A DNA stretch of 64,000 nucleotides. Origin: an uncultured Tropicimonas sp. Lineage in GTDB: Bacteria > Pseudomonadota > Alphaproteobacteria > Rhodobacterales > Rhodobacteraceae. The translations under genes and the position numbers were made by a program. The stretch lies in the NCBI GenBank assembly GCA_947497945.1, contig CANMIP010000002.1, positions 186,001-250,000 on the forward strand, in the 5' to 3' direction. This document shows positions 62,509-64,000 of this stretch, piece after piece. How positions within the stretch are numbered: the first letter of the stretch is position 1; every line of letters starts with the position of its first letter. The notes under the pieces are model-generated. The model saw only the letters and a list, made by a program, of their open reading frames with translations, was not told the origin of the DNA and ran no database searches.

Positions 62509-63524
62509 GCGACACTCTCAAACCCCTGATCGGCCTTGCCGCCGACCGCGCCTTGACCCCGCAGGAAGCGGAAGCCGCCTTTGACGCGCTCTTCGAGGGC
62601 GAGGCGACGCCAAGCCAGGTCGGCGGCTTCCTGATGGCGCTGCGCACGCGCGGAGAGACGGTGGGTGAGATCGCCGCCGCCGCGCGGGTGATGCGCGCCA
62701 AATGCAACGCCGTGACCGCGCCCGAAGGTGCGATGGATATTGTCGGCACCGGCGGCGACGGCAAGGGCACGCTGAACATCTCCACCGCGACAGCCTTCGT
62801 CGTGGCCGGCGCGGGCGTGCCCGTGGCCAAGCATGGCAACCGCAATCTCAGCTCCAAATCCGGCGCGGCGGATGCGCTCGGGCAGATGGGGATCAATGTC
62901 ATGGTCGGCGCCGATGTGGTGCAGGCCGCGCTGGCTGAGGTCGGGATCGCCTTCATGATGGCGCCGATGCACCATCCGGCGATGCGCCACGTGATGCCCA
63001 CGCGCGCCGAACTCGGCACGCGGACGATCTTCAACATTCTCGGGCCGCTGACCAACCCGGCCGGCGTCAAGCGCCAGCTCACCGGCGCCTTCTCGAAGGA
63101 CCTGATCCGGCCGATGGCCGAGACGTTGCAATCGCTTGGCTCCGAGGCCGCCTGGCTGGTCCATGGCTCCGACGGGACGGACGAACTTTCGATCGCCGGG
63201 CCGAGCTGGGTGGCCGAGCTGAAGGAGGGCACGGTCACGGATCGCGAGATCTCGCCGGAGGATGCCGGGCTGCCGGTCCACCCGTTCGAGGCGATTCTCG
63301 GCGGCACGCCGGAAGAGAACGGCAAGGCCTTCGCCGCGCTGCTGGACGGCGCAGAGGGCGCCTATCGCGACGCCGTTCTGCTCAACACGGCCGCAGCGCT
63401 GGTCGTGGCCGGCAAGGCGGCCGATCTGCCGCAGGGGGTCGAACTGGCCCGCGCCTCCATCGACAGCGGGGCCGCCAAAGCCAAGATCGCCGCGCTCGCG
63501 AAGCTCACCTCCGAGGCCGGATGA
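62505..63524 (+). CDS. trpD: Anthranilate phosphoribosyltransferase
   Basis: Joins anthranilate and PRPP in the second step of tryptophan synthesis. The 339-residue protein has [20 protein letters not shown] (PRPP site) near residue 83, [20 protein letters not shown] near 108, and [20 protein letters not shown] with [12 protein letters not shown]. Start and stop overlap the flanking genes (ATGA at both ends), so trpG, trpD and ung are translationally coupled. Confidence 0.97.
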   Translation: MSDTLKPLIGLAADRALTPQEAEAAFDALFEGEATPSQVGGFLMALRTRGETVGEIAAAARVMRAKCNAVTAPEGAMDIVGTGGDGKGTLNISTATAFVVAGAGVPVAKHGNRNLSSKSGAADALGQMGINVMVGADVVQAALAEVGIAFMMAPMHHPAMRHVMPTRAELGTRTIFNILGPLTNPAGVKRQLTGAFSKDLIRPMAETLQSLGSEAAWLVHGSDGTDELSIAGPSWVAELKEGTVTDREISPEDAGLPVHPFEAILGGTPEENGKAFAALLDGAEGAYRDAVLLNTAAALVVAGKAADLPQGVELARASIDSGAAKAKIAALAKLTSEAG

Positions 63525-64000
63525 TTCTTGAGACCGGGAATATAGGCGCCTGGGGCGCCCTGCCCTTCTTTGCAGACACGCTGCCCGGGATCGAGGCTGC
63601 GCTGGCGCGCGAGGACCGGCAGGTGCTGCCAGCGCCCGGGCAGGTCTTCGCCGCGCTGGAAATGACCCAGCCGGAAGATGTACGCGTGGTGATCCTCGGG
63701 CAGGACCCCTACCCGACGCCGGGGCACGCCCATGGGCTGGCCTTCTCGGCCGAAGCGACGGTGCGGCCTCTGCCCCGCTCGCTGGGCAATATCTACAAGG
63801 AAATGCGCGCGGATCTCGGCGCCGCACCGGAAAACGCGGATCTGCGCTTCTGGGCCCGCCAGGGCGTGTTGCTGCTGAACTCGGTGCTGACCGTGCCCGC
63901 CGGCGAGGCGGGTGGACATGCCAAGCTCGACTGGCAGGTGCTGACGGCACAGATCCTCGCAACGCTGTCCAAAGCCCCGCGCGCCTTCCTGCTCTGGGGC
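63521..64000 (+). CDS. ung: Uracil-DNA glycosylase, 3' truncated by window end
   Basis: Removes uracil from DNA at the start of base-excision repair. The 160 visible residues include the water-activating loop [20 protein letters not shown] near residue 60, [14 protein letters not shown] and the end region [20 protein letters not shown] with [11 protein letters not shown]; the frame runs off the right edge, so the C-terminal HPSPLS region lies outside. The ATG overlaps the trpD stop (ATGA). The N-terminus is short compared with E. coli Ung. Confidence 0.93.
   Translation, partial: MILETGNIGAWGALPFFADTLPGIEAALAREDRQVLPAPGQVFAALEMTQPEDVRVVILGQDPYPTPGHAHGLAFSAEATVRPLPRSLGNIYKEMRADLGAAPENADLRFWARQGVLLLNSVLTVPAGEAGGHAKLDWQVLTAQILATLSKAPRAFLLWG

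Overview
The window is high-GC DNA from an alphaproteobacterium, most likely a member of Rhodobacterales. The signs are an L-malyl-CoA/beta-methylmalyl-CoA lyase of the ethylmalonyl-CoA pathway type, a TIGR02186 protein next to TauE/SafE exporters, TRAP and BMP-type transporters, a DUF2852/RDD pair, a leucyl/arginyl-transferase (Bpt), and ppiD directly followed by trpE. Genes are dense on both strands. I see no rRNA, prophage, CRISPR array or intact insertion sequence. One tRNA gene (Pro, anticodon TGG) is present.

Layout. 1-6.2 kb: a truncated SLC13-type permease, a hairpin-rich spacer, a secreted DUF3604 protein, purF, and a small secreted cysteine protein. 6.7-8.8 kb: a BaeS/BaeR-like two-component pair. 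9.1-16.9 kb: a two-gene redox operon made of a very large fused 2-oxoacid:ferredoxin oxidoreductase and a fused Nfn-type transhydrogenase. 17.3-24.4 kb: a small conserved protein and glnE, a YbaK-type deacylase, DUF2852 and RDD membrane proteins behind paired palindromes, bpt, a VOC protein, and an orphan HExxH protein. 24.5-31.7 kb: a TRAP transporter with a TakP-like binding protein, divergent from a Cache sensor kinase and LuxR-type regulator. 31.9-35.4 kb: tRNA-Pro, DUF192, a double cold-shock protein, pdxH, fabI and gpt. 35.6-37.05 kb: a decayed TPR-sulfotransferase. 37.2-43.2 kb: an aminotransferase, ppiD-trpE, and the malyl-CoA lyase gene. 43.3-51.1 kb: TIGR02186 with two tandem TauE/SafE paralogues, then a complete BMP/nucleoside-type ABC transporter. 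51.7-57.0 kb: rimI-tsaB, nfu, a universal stress protein, ilvE, trpS and a rhomboid-like protein. 57.4-64 kb: an EEP-family protein and cardiolipin synthase, a YibQ-type deacetylase-like protein, then trpG-trpD-ung, with ung cut by the window end.

The most notable items are four. (1) A family of four dispersed intergenic palindromic repeats (about 190-240 bp, all in the same orientation) at 8.8, 23.5, 41.8 and 54.9 kb. (2) The 2-oxoacid:ferredoxin oxidoreductase/Nfn operon, whose first enzyme carries its own C-terminal ferredoxin-like module. (3) A pair of 19-bp palindromes in front of the DUF2852/RDD genes. (4) A rhomboid-fold protein that has lost both catalytic residues. In both SBP-dependent transporters an intrinsic-terminator-like hairpin lies just after the binding-protein gene, which suggests tuned stoichiometry. 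Function calls rest on sequence motifs read by eye; no database search was possible.
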